A stretch of 64,000 bases of DNA from Spongospora subterranea f. sp. subterranea. Taxonomy: Eukaryota; Endomyxa: Phytomyxea; Phytomyxea; Plasmodiophorida. Below, piece by piece: positions 24,090 through 35,239 of the stretch. Under the pieces are notes generated by a model. The model ran no database searches. It saw nothing but the letters and a program-made list of their open reading frames with translations, and was not told the origin of the DNA. The stretch covers positions 27,633-91,632 of the forward strand of contig JAUGWO010000011.1 in assembly GCA_049724395.1 (NCBI GenBank). Direction: 5' to 3'. The position numbers were made by a program, and so were the translations under genes. Numbering within the stretch: the stretch's first letter is position 1; each line of letters begins with the position of its first letter.

Positions 24090-24846
24090 TGGGCTCATGC
24101 CACCCAAATTATTCGAGTCGCCGTCCTATCGCAAATCCGGCAACCTTTCTTAATGGTTTTGTGGGTGGTTAACCATCGCCCATCCAAAGTAGCCTTGTCG
24201 AAGTTTTCACCTAGAAATGCTGCAGTGCCGGGTCCTATTTTAGGGATGCTGAGCCGAGTCCTGGTATTGGGTTGCAGAACAGAACCGACCCCGGCAAGCA
24301 GGTGCAACAAGCTAAGCAACTTTGAGAATTGCAGTGCATATACACGTTCTAAGATACCTGCAACCGACAGAAACAAACTCCTTTTGCTATTTCGAAAGGA
24401 CCCATCAGTGTCGATGGCAAAATTTGATATCGAGCCTGAGCAATCATCAATACTAATAATGGATGATTGTCCAGTACGATGATGATATTTCTGAACAGAT
24501 GTAGGGCGGTATTTGTTACACCTGTATTATGGCCCCTTTTGTGCCACGCCGCCCAACATTCAACTCCAAAGGTTCCCACTTGTAATCCTTGACAGGGCCG
24601 CGCACACCTTCGTTCAACCAACGACAGCAACGACCACCCTGAACCTCGACGTCACGGTCTTTTCGTACAGTCTGGAGTACACCGTGATTCCGATATTGCG
24701 CAACCGGGCTACGCTCTTGGGTGTTTTTTGAAATCTTCGCACTGCTCGATCTGCTCTACAGTTCACCTGCCTAACCTCCTCAGCTCAACAAAGTGTCCAA
24801 CGCATAGCAATTCTCTCGATTTCGGTTGATATCATCAGACAGCATA
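24090..24846. other. No gene recognised
   Basis: Open frames exist on both strands but none resembles a known family. The final 150 bp are the presumed MTFP1 promoter and leader. Confidence 0.45.
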
Positions 24847-25470
24847 ATGCCGGAGTCTCCCACAGTTCCTGAAAAGCATCCAGTAGATGAATCAAATTCC
24901 TCAGTCGAGAGGTATTTGGGATATCTATCCCGTCTTCGCAGCTTCGTATCGGTCGGCGGTCGATATGTGGCATATACAAGCGATGTTGGCGAGGCATTCC
25001 GTCCTGTTGTCCCTCGTCAAATCGTCACTGCTGCCTATGTCATTTCAGCCGGCTACGTCTGTTCGGATGTCGGTCATCATGTTTACGAAGCGCATCAGCG
25101 CGGCCAGGACTGGATCCGAACCGCTCTCCATCGAACCTCGTTCCAAGTGCTGGCATCATTGGTAGGGCGGCGGTACCTCTGCTCTTTATCATCATCTCAC
25201 CGCCGTTATTCTGGTCCATGTGTACTATAGGCGCTACCGGCGATCGCCATCCACAGTGTAGTTCACAACACTGGCAAGTTGATCCACCATAGCAAGCTGA
25301 TTAAGTCTCTACCATACCTCAGATACGCTCCAACCATCGCTGGACTAGCGGTTCTACCCCTTTTGCCGATCTTTCTCGACGAACCCGTTGAAACAGCAGT
25401 TGACTTTGCATTCGATGCTGCTTGGCCTGTCGATAATGAAACCCAAAATGTCAAATCAAGCGAGCAATAA
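24847..25470 (+). CDS. MTFP1: Mitochondrial fission process protein 1 (MTP18/MTFP1)
   Basis: An inner mitochondrial membrane protein that controls inner-membrane fission and integrity in animals; fungi have clear homologues. Two exons, 24847-25161 and 25231-25470, across a 69-nt phase-0 intron with GTAGGG donor, give 184 aa. The family core is plain: ERYLGYLSRLRSF, RYVAYTSDVGEAFRPVVP, TAAYVISAGYVCSDV, then after the intron ALPAIAIHSVVHNTGKL and the C-terminal FLDEPVETAVDFAFDAAWP. Three to four hydrophobic helices are visible, as expected. The longer first segment before RYVAYTSD is the fungal-type arrangement and needs no further intron. It converges on a small minus-strand ORF with 44 bp between stops. 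Confidence 0.92.
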
Positions 25471-25514
25471 TATATTCATTTCCAGTTGCTTTGCACTTGG
25501 TGGTTCGAAATTGT

Positions 25515-25727
25515 TTAGTTGACGTATACCCGATCGCCTTCATAATCAAAAAAGAAAACACGCCCTGTAACATCGTGGTAAAGTGGATCTCGATCAAAGA
25601 GCGTGACGTGAGAGGTGTCGATATCATCTGGTAGAATCTTGTATGAGTCTGTACCGAGAGAAGGGGACGCGAACGCTGATGATGACATGAGCATAGCTGA
25701 AAGAGAAAACACCAACAGAGCTCGCAT
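25515..25727 (-). CDS. Small putative secreted protein, 70 aa
   Basis: An ATG-initiated frame with a strong signal peptide (MRALLVFSLSAMLMSSSAFA, predicted cleavage after AFA) and an acidic mature part of about 50 residues ending EGDRVYVN. No cysteines in the mature chain and no known family. It lies between MTFP1 and the RING gene, 115 bp downstream of the latter's stop. It could instead be the last exon of a longer transcript; I found no splice arrangement joining it in frame to the RING gene. Confidence 0.45.
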   Translation of the reverse strand: MRALLVFSLSAMLMSSSAFASPSLGTDSYKILPDDIDTSHVTLFDRDPLYHDVTGRVFFFDYEGDRVYVN

Positions 25728-25842
25728 GCTGAGATACAACCTGCCGTTTGATCAAGCGCCAATTAACTTGAAGACAATGGAGCTTGACTCCGAACGGGCC
25801 GAAAATATGGTTTATCCGATTGCCGTGACAATGCAGCTACAG

Positions 25843-27060
25843 TTACCTTGAGGAAACCACCAAGTATTCTATCTGTGAGAGTTTGATTCTGACGGTTTTC
25901 AGCGTTGTCGATAGCCTCGCAACGAGATTCAGTGATTGTATGAGACCGGGACACATGTCACCCACGCGAGATGACGGGAGTGGTGTCCGGCAATGCGGGC
26001 AGGACAATGAGTGCCTGGAAACGGCAAGACAATGTCGGCACTGGAGCACGAGTTCAGTCAGGTCATGATTAACGTAGACAACGGGTGAGAGTGGTCTTAA
26101 CCTGTATATGCTGACAGGCCAGGGTCATGACCGGATCACTCAGGACGTGCTGGCAGATCCGGCACGCCAGGACCGATGATAGGCCCGCCAGCACCCGGCA
26201 ACCCGATACATTATATTCGCTGATCAACCGGATCACCTCGCCCATTCCCATACTGAGCATGACCCCCTTCCATAGTTCTCTGCCGCGAACGCGTCTGTTC
26301 TTCACCACGTCGTCTTTCTCTTGCAGAATCCTCACCGTTTGCTCTCTATATACTCTTTTGTCTGTTTTTGCAACTTTAAAGTATATTGCCTCGCAGCTTG
26401 CAACGCAATCAGTCTCTCTTCCTTATCAGTTAGAAATACCTCACTTCGCCTGCTCAATGCGCCAGGCAGCGTCTCTTTGAATGTGTGCGTTTTGTTTTCT
26501 GTGCTCGAACTATCTTTTTGATTGTTCATCTGCCGGATTTTTTGCCGAAGGTTTTTACATCTTGTCCTTTCTTCAAATAGCATATCTATCAGACGTTGCA
26601 TCTCCATGTCTTGTGCATCATTGCCTCGCTCCGCCTTGTCTTTGTTTATCGATCTTTTTACAGCTGATTTCTTGACTTCAATATTAGACGCCATCATTTT
26701 TTTTAGTATGCTGTTCTGCTCCTGCTCATGAAGTTCAATTTGTTTCCGGAACCCGACAACTGTCTTCCGATGTTCCCAGCAAATTCTGCGGATTCTTTCG
26801 AATTCTGCATCGTTGTCGTGGGCAAATATGGCAATCGAGTCCAAGCGGAACTTTCTGAAATGCTGCAACCTTGAAAGAGACACATCATTTTGACGGGACG
26901 CTAATTGCTGATAAGAACGAAAGGCAGACGATAGTTGTGGCAGAATAGCGGATCTGATTCCCCGGTGATGACGATCAACGTCAATATTGCAATCATCACC
27001 AGGTCCTAATTGAATAGATACAGGTCGGGAATGTGGAGAATATGACGATGCCGGCCTCAT
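25843..27060 (-). CDS. RING-finger protein with coiled coil, probable E3 ubiquitin ligase
   Basis: Exons 27060-26336, 26294-26102 and 26040-25843 (introns 41 and 61 nt) give 371 aa. The N-terminal half is basic and helical, with long coiled-coil stretches rich in E, K and R (for example FEERTRCKNLRQKIRQMNNQ). The C-terminal RING is C3HC4: CRICQHVLSDPVMTLACQHI, then across the second intron QCRHCLAVSRHSLSCPHCRT. All eight zinc ligands are present when that intron is spliced, and the spacing C-x2-C-x12-C-x-H-x2-C-x2-C-x10-C-x2-C is typical. The pairing of a RING with an upstream coiled coil suggests a dimeric ubiquitin ligase; substrate unknown. The start ATG at 27060 is the first in frame. The THOC7-like gene ends 157 bp upstream in the same orientation. 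Confidence 0.82.
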
Positions 27061-27217
27061 TTATTATGAGAGTAGCAGGATTAATTTAATATTGGAAATG
27101 AGTGATACGGTAGTTAACACTAAATGATGGATCAGGTACAGGTTTGGGGGAAACTGATTAACGAACAAAACATGATCATAAGAAGTGGCGGATCTGATGG
27201 GTCAAGACAATATTCAT

Positions 27218-27841
27218 TCATTCAGTGATCATGGCTGACCCATCTTCGACTGGTTCTGACTCAACATCTGACCCATTCCATGACGACAACGAATTTAAAA
27301 CCCCGAACAGCGCGGCCATATCCTTCCTTGCTCGGTCCACTTTCTTATCCAAACGGTTATGCTCTTCCATTAGCGCCGCTATCTCCTGCTCCACCATCAC
27401 GATATTATTGGTCGTCTCTTGCCTTGTAGGGTATCCGCTATATGATTCACATAATAAACTATACTCATCGAACCTACTCTTGACTTGATACGCCTCATGA
27501 AGCTCGACCCTTAACACCCCAATCTCTTTGCTCATCGCCTCAATCAGAGCTGACGATTCGTCATACATATTAGAATACGTGTTGATCTCTCTGATGGCTG
27601 TTTCTGTGGCAGTACTTGATAATGAAATCTCGTACGCAAGGGTATCAATCTCGGCAGATAACTCATCGTTATTGATTGGTACATTGTCAGATAGAAGTTT
27701 ACGGGCTATCGATAAAACAATGTGATCGCGAGCGATAAACCTCTCAGAGGCAATGACATCTGGCGCATAAACTGATTAGAATAGAACCATGAGAGAGTGG
27801 GTGGGGATATTAATACCTGATTCCGATAGGAGAGTGGTCAT
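27218..27841 (-). CDS. THOC7: THO complex subunit 7 (THOC7/Mft1-like)
   Basis: THO couples transcription to mRNA export; THOC7 is a small coiled-coil subunit. A 25-nt first exon (27841-27817, MTTLLSES) joins 27771-27218 across a 45-nt phase-1 intron, giving 192 aa. The protein is almost entirely helical. The region RFDEYSLLCESYSGYPTRQET aligns with the conserved EYD-LA-x-I-x-P-x-R-x-ET motif of THOC7, and the following heptads (EQEIAALMEEHNRLDKKVD) match its second coiled coil. The C-terminal 25 residues are acidic and disordered. Length is close to the human subunit (204 aa). The similarity is to a coiled-coil family, so some caution is warranted. Confidence 0.75.
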
Positions 27842-28879
27842 GATAAAAAGGTTAAATGGCAGTGATCAGAGGCTAAAACTACTATATTAAGATAGAACCC
27901 AGATTAGCTGGATAATCAATTTTGCCCCCGGCCAGCTACGTCTCTTTAAATCTGTACTTGTACTGTAATATCCGGGATGGCAAGAAGGCGCAGCCCTTGA
28001 TGACCGACGGGGAACTTTGACAGCGCAGCCTATGAAGGTAAAAAAGTAATTTCACCTAAATTATAGAGTACGACCCTGCCTCGCTTCTTTCGAGCTCTTT
28101 TTTATTGAAGGTAGGTAGCGTGCAAAAGTCGAGTTTTCAGGGTTGTAAATCTGAGAGATTATATACTGATGCAATATTTTATTTCATCGATGAGATACCT
28201 AGACGAGATGGTAAAAGCTTCGTATACATTCGCTTGCCAAATTAATCAAATCACCTTGTTTCGATATCCTTCGCACTGTAATAGTGCGGATATTCAAATT
28301 CAATTGAGACAAATTGTAGGGTTGAGCTGGGATGTGGATGACCTCCAACGTTTTTCAGACCACGTTCAAGGACATGTTGCTGCAGTTTCCCCAAATTGAT
28401 TATTTTCATTATACCCAAACAGTCCATGCACAGGGTTATCAAACATCTAAACCCTTCATGTCTTCAGTAAATTTCATGCCTTCAACACGTGGGAAGCTGC
28501 AGCAACATGTCCTTGAACGTGGTCTGAAAACGCTCGCTAAATTTGAACTTTTTTATGGCCAAGATCCTTCGCGGGAGAAACCTGGGATAAAAGATTACGA
28601 GCACAAGATGATAAAGAATTTCGAACTGTTGGGCCGTCCATATATTAATTGTCTCCGATCGTGGTCGATTTCGCTCGATCTAGCCAAACTTCAACTGTTT
28701 ATCCGGCGACAACGCTTGCAAATGAAGTCGAGAATATTAATAATGAAGGCGTGACAGCGAATAAGGTCGCAGATGTCAGAAAAAGAGCACTGCAGCAAAT
28801 GTCGACATTGAAGGATCGAGAAACCGTAATACAATGGATGCAGGACGACGCTGAAGAAAAATACACTTCTACAGGATTA
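27842..28879. other. Intergenic and repeat DNA, no gene
   Basis: Presumed promoter of the THOC7-like gene, then low-complexity sequence. From about 28170 the frames are repeat-derived and include the inverted repeat listed separately. Confidence 0.5.
28349..28532. repeat. Inverted repeat, about 42-bp arms, 100-nt spacer
   Basis: The stretch with TTCAGACCACGTTCAAGG and GACATGTTGCTGCAG at 28349-28391 reappears reverse-complemented at 28491-28532 with two differences. The spacer holds no gene. Confidence 0.82.
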
Positions 28880-29286
28880 CAGCCAAGGCTCTCGCCCGAC
28901 TGCCTGATGACGTTTTGCCGTACCAGCTTGGAGTCGGTACTCCAGGCGGCGTAGAGCCCATAGTTCTTCAAACTCGTGAACAGGTCTTCCGTGACGACGC
29001 ACCCGAAGGCTCTTACATCCTCTTGACTGTTTACAGGGAGCGTCTCTCACGCCTTGCCGGCGCCCTTCAACTCCGAGATCTTGGCGTACCTCGACGACAC
29101 AATCATTTCATCCCCTCTGCTGAGGTCGCTGCACCGGCACTGGACGTCATCACGCAAGAGTTCCTCGCCTTCACTGCCGACGGCCTCTCCCTCAAACTGG
29201 AGAAGACAATGGTGATCTCCTCCTCCGATATTCGTACACATGGGATGCAATTCTTAGGCGCGATGATCGGTGACATGGCTCGATGA
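28880..29286 (+). mobile_element. LINE reverse transcriptase fragment (copy 1)
   Basis: Encodes LPYQLGVGTPGGVEPIVLQT, the conserved Q-x-GVG-x-x-GG-x-E motif between RT motifs of a non-LTR retrotransposon lineage, and further on LSLKLEKTMVISSSDIRTHG, a palm/thumb segment. Truncated at both ends; the RT catalytic box is not in frame. It is the inverted partner of the longer minus-strand copy next to it. Confidence 0.8.
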
Positions 29287-29489
29287 GGAAATTGCATATC
29301 TTTTCGTGCCGTGTCTTCGCGGGCTGGTTACGGCGGATTTCGCAACGATCAGCGTGGAGAGACGTAGCAGGCTGAGTGCAACTCGGGCAAATCGGCACCA
29401 CCTCTGCGTTAGTCAGAAGGCGGGTAGTCAGAGCGGATCTCAGCTGGAGATTCGACAGCTCAACACTTGGGAGGTACGGAACGATTTGC

Positions 29490-30640
29490 AGCTAAGCTTG
29501 TGACAGCGGTGACATGTGTTCGACATGGGCCGCTCGGAGGAGTGGTGGCAGGGACGCATGTAGGTTTTCGGAACGGGCGCGTTGAATCTCTTGGAGACGA
29601 CGTGGTGACATATTCAAGAGTTCACAACGGGGAAGTTGGCGATGGTTGGTTCGCATCTCCATCAGCCACGCGGAAGACAGGGCTTTAAACTGGGTCGCCA
29701 TCCCATCCAAGATCAAGTCGTAGTCGGTGACGTCGATGCCGCCCAAGAGAACGGGGAGGGGCGCGATGATCCGAAAAATGTAGCTCAGATCTGGGAAGGC
29801 ACACATAACACGCCAGGCTTTCGAGTAAGCCATCGGTGGCACGGCATCCACTCTGCAGAGAAAACATCGCCGTCGAGGGAGCGGGTGAGATGAATCAGAG
29901 TAGTCTGGACACATTCGCGAAGAAAAACTCCCGACCTGATTGCGCAGGTCGAGCACCTTGGAGAGCATGGTTTCGACCTTGGCAGACAGGAAGGAGCGCC
30001 TTGGAGCCATGTCACCGCCTAAGAATTGCATCCCATGTGTACGAATATCGGAGGAAGAGATCATTTTTGTCTTCTCCAGTTTGAGGGAGAGGACGTCAGC
30101 AGTGAAGGCGAAGAACTCTTGCGTGATAATTCCGGGATGAAGATGATGGTGCCGTCGGGTACGACAAGATCTCGGAGTTGAAGGGCGTCGGCAAGGCGTG
30201 AGAGACGCTCCGTGTAACAGCCAAGAGGATGACGAGTTTGAAGAACTGTGAGCTCTACGCCGCCTGGAGTACCGACTCCGAGCTGATACGGCAAGACGTC
30301 TTCAGGCAGGCGGGCTGGTGGGGCGAGATCCTGTAGAAGTGTTCACCGACGGCAACGGAACGAACCTTGTCAGGGCTTGGTGTCATCGGGATGAGAGTGG
30401 AGGCCAACAGGAAGCACCGTCCGGGGGCCGTGTTGTTGGCGATCATGTTGGCGAGCATGACCAGAAAGCAACGGAAAGACGGGTTCTTCGCGGCGGAACG
30501 AATGAGGATGGTCGTCCAGCCGGATGGGCCGACAGCGGTGCCGAACTTCGTGCTCTTCAGGCGAGACGGATGTCAGCGTCCAAGATGGTGATGCCAATGG
30601 GGCCAGGATGGTTGTTGGGGAACGGCGGTACGGGGCCTGA
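29490..30640 (-). mobile_element. LINE reverse transcriptase fragment (copy 2, longer)
   Basis: Reads right to left. Near 30550-30330 it encodes GPSGWTTILIRSA and APGRCFLLASTLIPMTP, with VRSVAVGEHFYRI, standard RT finger motifs. It then repeats the QLGVGTPGGVE segment (30294-30230) and SSSDIRTHGMQFLGGDMA, and continues as a C-terminal region to about 29492 with LSSAWLMEMRTNHR. At least two frame changes. Part of it (about 30340-29990) is the reverse complement of 28880-29286 with several per cent divergence. Confidence 0.8.
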
Positions 30641-30859
30641 CGGACGACCTTGCCGGAGGACTCAAGGCCCACGAGTCAAGAGTGGTGGGGGCGAAGTGTG
30701 ACCCACACTACCTCTGAACACACCCAAATAGTGTGGACAGTGTAGTTGGTCCCAACAAAATAAAACCCTATTGTGATTGTGCCACACGACGCGTCGACGC
30801 CTGCACGCAAGAGTCAAACACTCGCGGTCGACAACCAGACGCGTAAGTACGAAGTCAAG

Positions 30860-33380
30860 TTTAAAGAGTTCTGATTTTATCAATAGAATCACAAAACGTA
30901 CGTCGTACGCTGCCCGCTTGACTCGTTAAAACGACAACAAAAGGGTTATGACAGCGGTGAAAAAAAAATGCTTGAACCATGCCTGGAACATCTTCGGCGA
31001 TGATTTCGTGCGTTTCCCAAATAACGTCGGAAACTTGAAAACCACGCCAGTGAAGCAGAAGTTCTGGTGTACCAGTCACTAAACTGGTACACCGATCCAA
31101 GATCGCTTCGGGAAAATTCGTAATGCCGGTTGACGCAACAGTTTCCAACAGTTTCGTAGTGATATCGAGATCGCTGTCGTCTTACAGAACTTGAGACGAG
31201 ACGCGTGTACATCATTTTTCGAATCCGTGATTAAATCGCCGAAGATGTTCCAGGCATGGTTCAAGCATTTTTTTCACCGTTATCATAACCCTTTTGTTGT
31301 CGTTTTAACGGGGGAGTGTAGTAGAACTGCTGTTAATCCGCTGCAATAATCGTGACGTTAAGAGTTGCTAATGCGGATACCATATCTGGGTCGAATGACG
31401 TGCCTTCAGCGGAAATAACGCGACCGCACCATTTTTTTGTGTTCTTATAGATAAGACATCGATTCGGATTGAAGTTGATGCCGAAGCGATCCAAGAGGGC
31501 CAAGAAGCTTGTTGAGCAAATGAAAATAGTGATTCATGCTTTGAGCGTGACCAAACAGGTGGTCAACCAACAGTAGGACGCCATTATACAGGAGATCGCC
31601 CAAAACCTTTTGCATTCCCTCTTGAAACGCGAAAAGACGTCCGCCAATCCTTGTATGATTTGTCGTGGCGTTTGGAATGCTTCATGGGTCATGAAGGAAC
31701 AGCGTTCCTGCGATTCGGAATGTAGGGGAAACTGCCAGTAGCCTTTGAAAGCGTCCAGCAATATATAAATCGATGAGTTACGTAGGTAATTGAGAACGAT
31801 ATATATAGGTGGCATCCGCCAAATTGTTCGTTCTGCTCGGCTGTTCACATCTTTGGTGCCGATGCATAGACGATGACCACGAACAAACGTGTCCTTTTGT
31901 CGATTATCAGGCAAGCGGAAGCGGAACGGGCGTGTGGATTGCGGTAGATGACCCGTTCTACTCCAGATAGGCGGTGTGCTTGTGCATGAAATCTTGATGA
32001 ACTGGTGAATATCTGCGAATGCGAGCACGGTAATGGGAACAGTCTGATTTGGGATGATTTTTCATAACTGAAACCTTTGCCGGCGGGTCGCAGCACAGCG
32101 TCTTTGTGTCGATACACGATCTCACATAGACGATCTTTGAATTCGTTCGTCAGTTTTTCGGTTATTGCGCGATCAACAACCATCATGTCCATTGATTGGT
32201 GTACCTCGCTTGTAAATGATTCGTCTATTTCGACGAGGTAAGCGTCGCCGGGATCGTTTTCGTAGTCGTTCAGGAAACGCCTCTCGCGTTTCGTTGATAA
32301 TGTTCCGCTTTATACGAAGTTCCATGGTGATTTATAATCGGAGTCACCGTTGATCGTGGGTTCTTCCACCTCCAGATGATTGCCAGATATATTGGCCAGT
32401 CGCTTGTATGTAAATCAATACGCAATGCGACATGTTCGGGCTGACCGATCAGAATGATATCGCCAGACAGGTCCTGTTCTGTGATGCACTGGCGTCTGCA
32501 TGTTTTGCCGGTCGACGTCGTCAACGTCAAATCCAGTTTGGAAGAGGCGACGATTGTGATCAGATTGTCCTGGACGCTTGTTCCGCACGAACTGGTAAAT
32601 CACGCTGACAACGTCAGTCTCCTGAATTTTCCGCAGCATGCTGAGCGATAAAGTTGTACGAGAAAATCAGTTGTCGAGATCGTATCGCCATGAGTTGTGT
32701 TTGGCAACGCGCACGGTTTGTTCGTCTGCATTACGTGATGAAGAGAACGATTGATTGCGTTTGACTCGAATACGCGACAGGTCCGTCGTGATATTCTGTT
32801 GTTTTGCCTTTGCGCCTCTTGCAATTCCGTGTGCGTGCTGGCTGGACAAACCTGAACCCAATGATTTTCCGTGCAAACGAGGCAGCCGCCATCCGGTGGT
32901 GCGCGATTTTCATATCTCCTCCGAATTGCGTCGGGAATCTTACAAGGGGTGTTAGCGGCCTTATCGTTTTGAGGGACTGCTGCAACTGTGATCGTCTTCG
33001 AACTGCTAGAATGTGCCGACTTGTGGCTGTTCGGTATCGTCGGTTTCGAATCGATCGGTTTAAAATACGTTTGCTGTTGCTCCCTCTTTCAGACAGGTCG
33101 AAGAGGAGTCCTTTGTCCTTATTCGTGGTGGAGAAATCCTGGTCATATTGGATTATTCTTTTACCTTGGCAGGTCGGATGCCCTCGATCAGGTACTTGCA
33201 CTTCATTTTGATATTGTGTTTCTCGGCGAAGGTCGTTTCGAGCGCAAACTCTCTAAGGAGGCGGTAGAAACTTGCGAACATATCCAGAACCCGCGATTCG
33301 ATGTGTGTCGTTCGCAGATTCATGATTATCTCCTTCTTGATTTTCTCCTCGAAAACCGTCTTGTCGTTGATGCTTGAGGT
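30860..33380 (-). mobile_element. Ty3/gypsy retroelement fossil
   Basis: Parts recognised on the minus strand from right to left: a zinc-knuckle-like gag end near 32.9 kb, a protease region, reverse transcriptase around 32.2-31.6 kb (with LDAFKGYWQFPL), and an integrase chromodomain tail near 31.1-30.9 kb (LLLHWRGFQVSDVIWETHE). The chromodomain end is present a second time in inverted order. Old, broken many times; intact LTRs were not delimited. Confidence 0.75.
30923..31311. repeat. Inverted duplication of the gypsy 3' end, about 80-bp arms
   Basis: Arms near 30923-31004 and 31230-31311 are reverse complements with a few differences. They carry the chromodomain tail, and the right one runs into a polypurine stretch followed by TGTAGTAGAAC, which looks like the start of an LTR. 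Confidence 0.75.
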
Positions 33381-33847
33381 AGTCTGAAAAGGATTAAAGG
33401 TATATCAGAATTTCAAAATCAGAGATTTCGTCATATCAATTTTAATTTTTTTAGTTTGAATTTACAAGCGGATCAGAATTATCCTCATCAACCCAATTTT
33501 TGAAGCTTATCGGAAAGATCTCTTCGTTATGGAGATTCCTCTGATCGTCAATTATACGGTCATACGTCGCACTGTCTCTCAGGAAACGTCGAACGTTCGC
33601 TGGCCACCGCGGCAGCCCAGACAGCTACTTTTGGCGCCAAAAAACGCAGCAGAGACACAATTGTGATTATTTCCCGCGCGCGGACGGCTCATCAATGGTA
33701 ACAGTAAGTCCGTGGGTGCAAGCCAGCCATTAGCTGGTGTGGGTGCGGCCTTCGACAGTAACTGTTAACAGTCATGTACACCTCTCTCAAATTGGGGATT
33801 GCTCATATTGCCTACTTGCACAGACGTCGTAATTCAGATCAGTAATT

Positions 33848-34306
33848 ATGGCTTCCGAAGGGGAAACAGCTCAGGAAGTTTATAATATGTTCGCTACAGC
33901 AGGATACTTAAAGGCGGATGACCTTGGCATCGCGCTACGAAGTGTGGGCAAGCGTCTCACTGCCGACCAGATTAAGACACTGACGGCAGAGGCAAACAAC
34001 AAGCACAAAGGCAAGATAACCTTCCCTATCTTCCAAGAATTTCTAGCGCAATCAACCAAGATTCAAAAGACTATTGAAGAAATTTCCGACGCGTTCAAAG
34101 TGTTCGAGTGCAAGGACAAGCCAGGCCATATTAACATTGAGGAGTTCACACATGCATTGACTACTCTAGGAGATAAACTGAGCCGCGACGAGATCGCCAC
34201 AGTTATTGATGACGCCAGACGCACAGGCGGCGACCAGAACCAGAGCACTCAGGCCAAAACTATTGAGTACTCAAAGCTGTTAGATCTAATCAAGTCAATC
34301 GGTTAA
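33848..34306 (+). CDS. Calmodulin-like EF-hand protein, probable myosin light chain
   Basis: A single exon of 152 aa from an ATG in good context, the usual length for calmodulin and myosin light chains. Four EF-hand units can be aligned, but all calcium loops are degenerate: the second (NKHKGKITFPIFQEFL) and third (CKDKPGHINIEEF) keep the central Gly-x-Ile and the helix phases while losing most Asp ligands. Loss of calcium binding with retained fold, and EVYNMF in place of the calmodulin FKEAF start, is typical of essential light chains such as Cdc4. It would then bind a myosin heavy-chain IQ motif in the actomyosin machinery. A non-myosin calmodulin-like protein remains possible. No intron; repeat DNA lies on both sides. 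Confidence 0.83.
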   Translation: MASEGETAQEVYNMFATAGYLKADDLGIALRSVGKRLTADQIKTLTAEANNKHKGKITFPIFQEFLAQSTKIQKTIEEISDAFKVFECKDKPGHINIEEFTHALTTLGDKLSRDEIATVIDDARRTGGDQNQSTQAKTIEYSKLLDLIKSIG

Positions 34307-35090
34307 ATTATCATTGTAATCATAGTTCAATAATACAACTGATTCGTAATTGTTCGAGGTCCAAATGGGATTGTCTTTGAGCTGTACAGGATTGGTAATT
34401 AGGAGGTTGTTGAGCCGAATATCTGGGATGAAGGAATGGATATCCAATTAATGGATGCTGGGCACGATTAGCACCGACCCTCTGTCGGTCGAATTAGTCG
34501 CTATTGATCCGCTACTTGTGTACTTGACTCTCAACAAATGTCTCTGCGTTTAGCACGATCGGAAGGCCTCATCAACAACCATTAACCGGTTTCGTATGGA
34601 ACTCTTTCACAAGTCTACAACTCTAAAACAAAAACTGAAGACGACTGAGTCTAAATTGTCAGAAGTGACGACGATACGTGACTTAGATGACAAATGGAGC
34701 CATACAGTTCCATAAACGCATTTTGATGAAGACCAACCATGCACTCTAGGGGACCTATCAACTTTTATACGACAGATTATGAAAGAATTCTTAATCTGTT
34801 TATCCTTTCCCATACGCCGCGTACAAGAGAAAATGATCTGATACTGGTACTTCCAGCTGTCGCGAAACAAACCGCTCGTGTGTTTTACGACCCTGGTAAG
34901 GTTTGACGTCATTCTCCATAAAAAAGGATATCCTTTGTATTGTTGGTGTATTGTTGTTGTGGAAATCCTTCCCAGCAAACATCATTGCTGATTCGGCATT
35001 AAATCATGACGGTGTAACCGAATTGTATTTCTCGACGATATTCGATGAGGAAGAACCTATCTATTGTTCTTTCTTGGTCACGGATTGATT
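34307..35090. other. No gene recognised
   Basis: The first 100 bp are the EF-hand gene's 3' region. Frames at 34607-34985 (-) and 34903-35088 (+) overlap and neither resembles a family. From about 35090 degenerate forms of the satellite unit begin (ACACAATTGG and CACCTGTCAACTG). Confidence 0.5.
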
Positions 35091-35239
35091 CAGGTAATCT
35101 CCCCTACTGAATATCGCTCGTTAATCAACGGAAGAGTGATAAACCCGGAACACAATTGGTGTGATATGGTTATGCACCTGTCAACTGTTGCCCTCAACAC
35201 AATTGGCGTGATATTCCCCATAATGGTTATACACCTGTC

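Noticed and set aside
26295-26335. Frameshift in the RING gene
   Set aside because: A 41-nt intron with GTGAGG donor and AACAG acceptor joins the two frames in phase and leads directly into the RING region.
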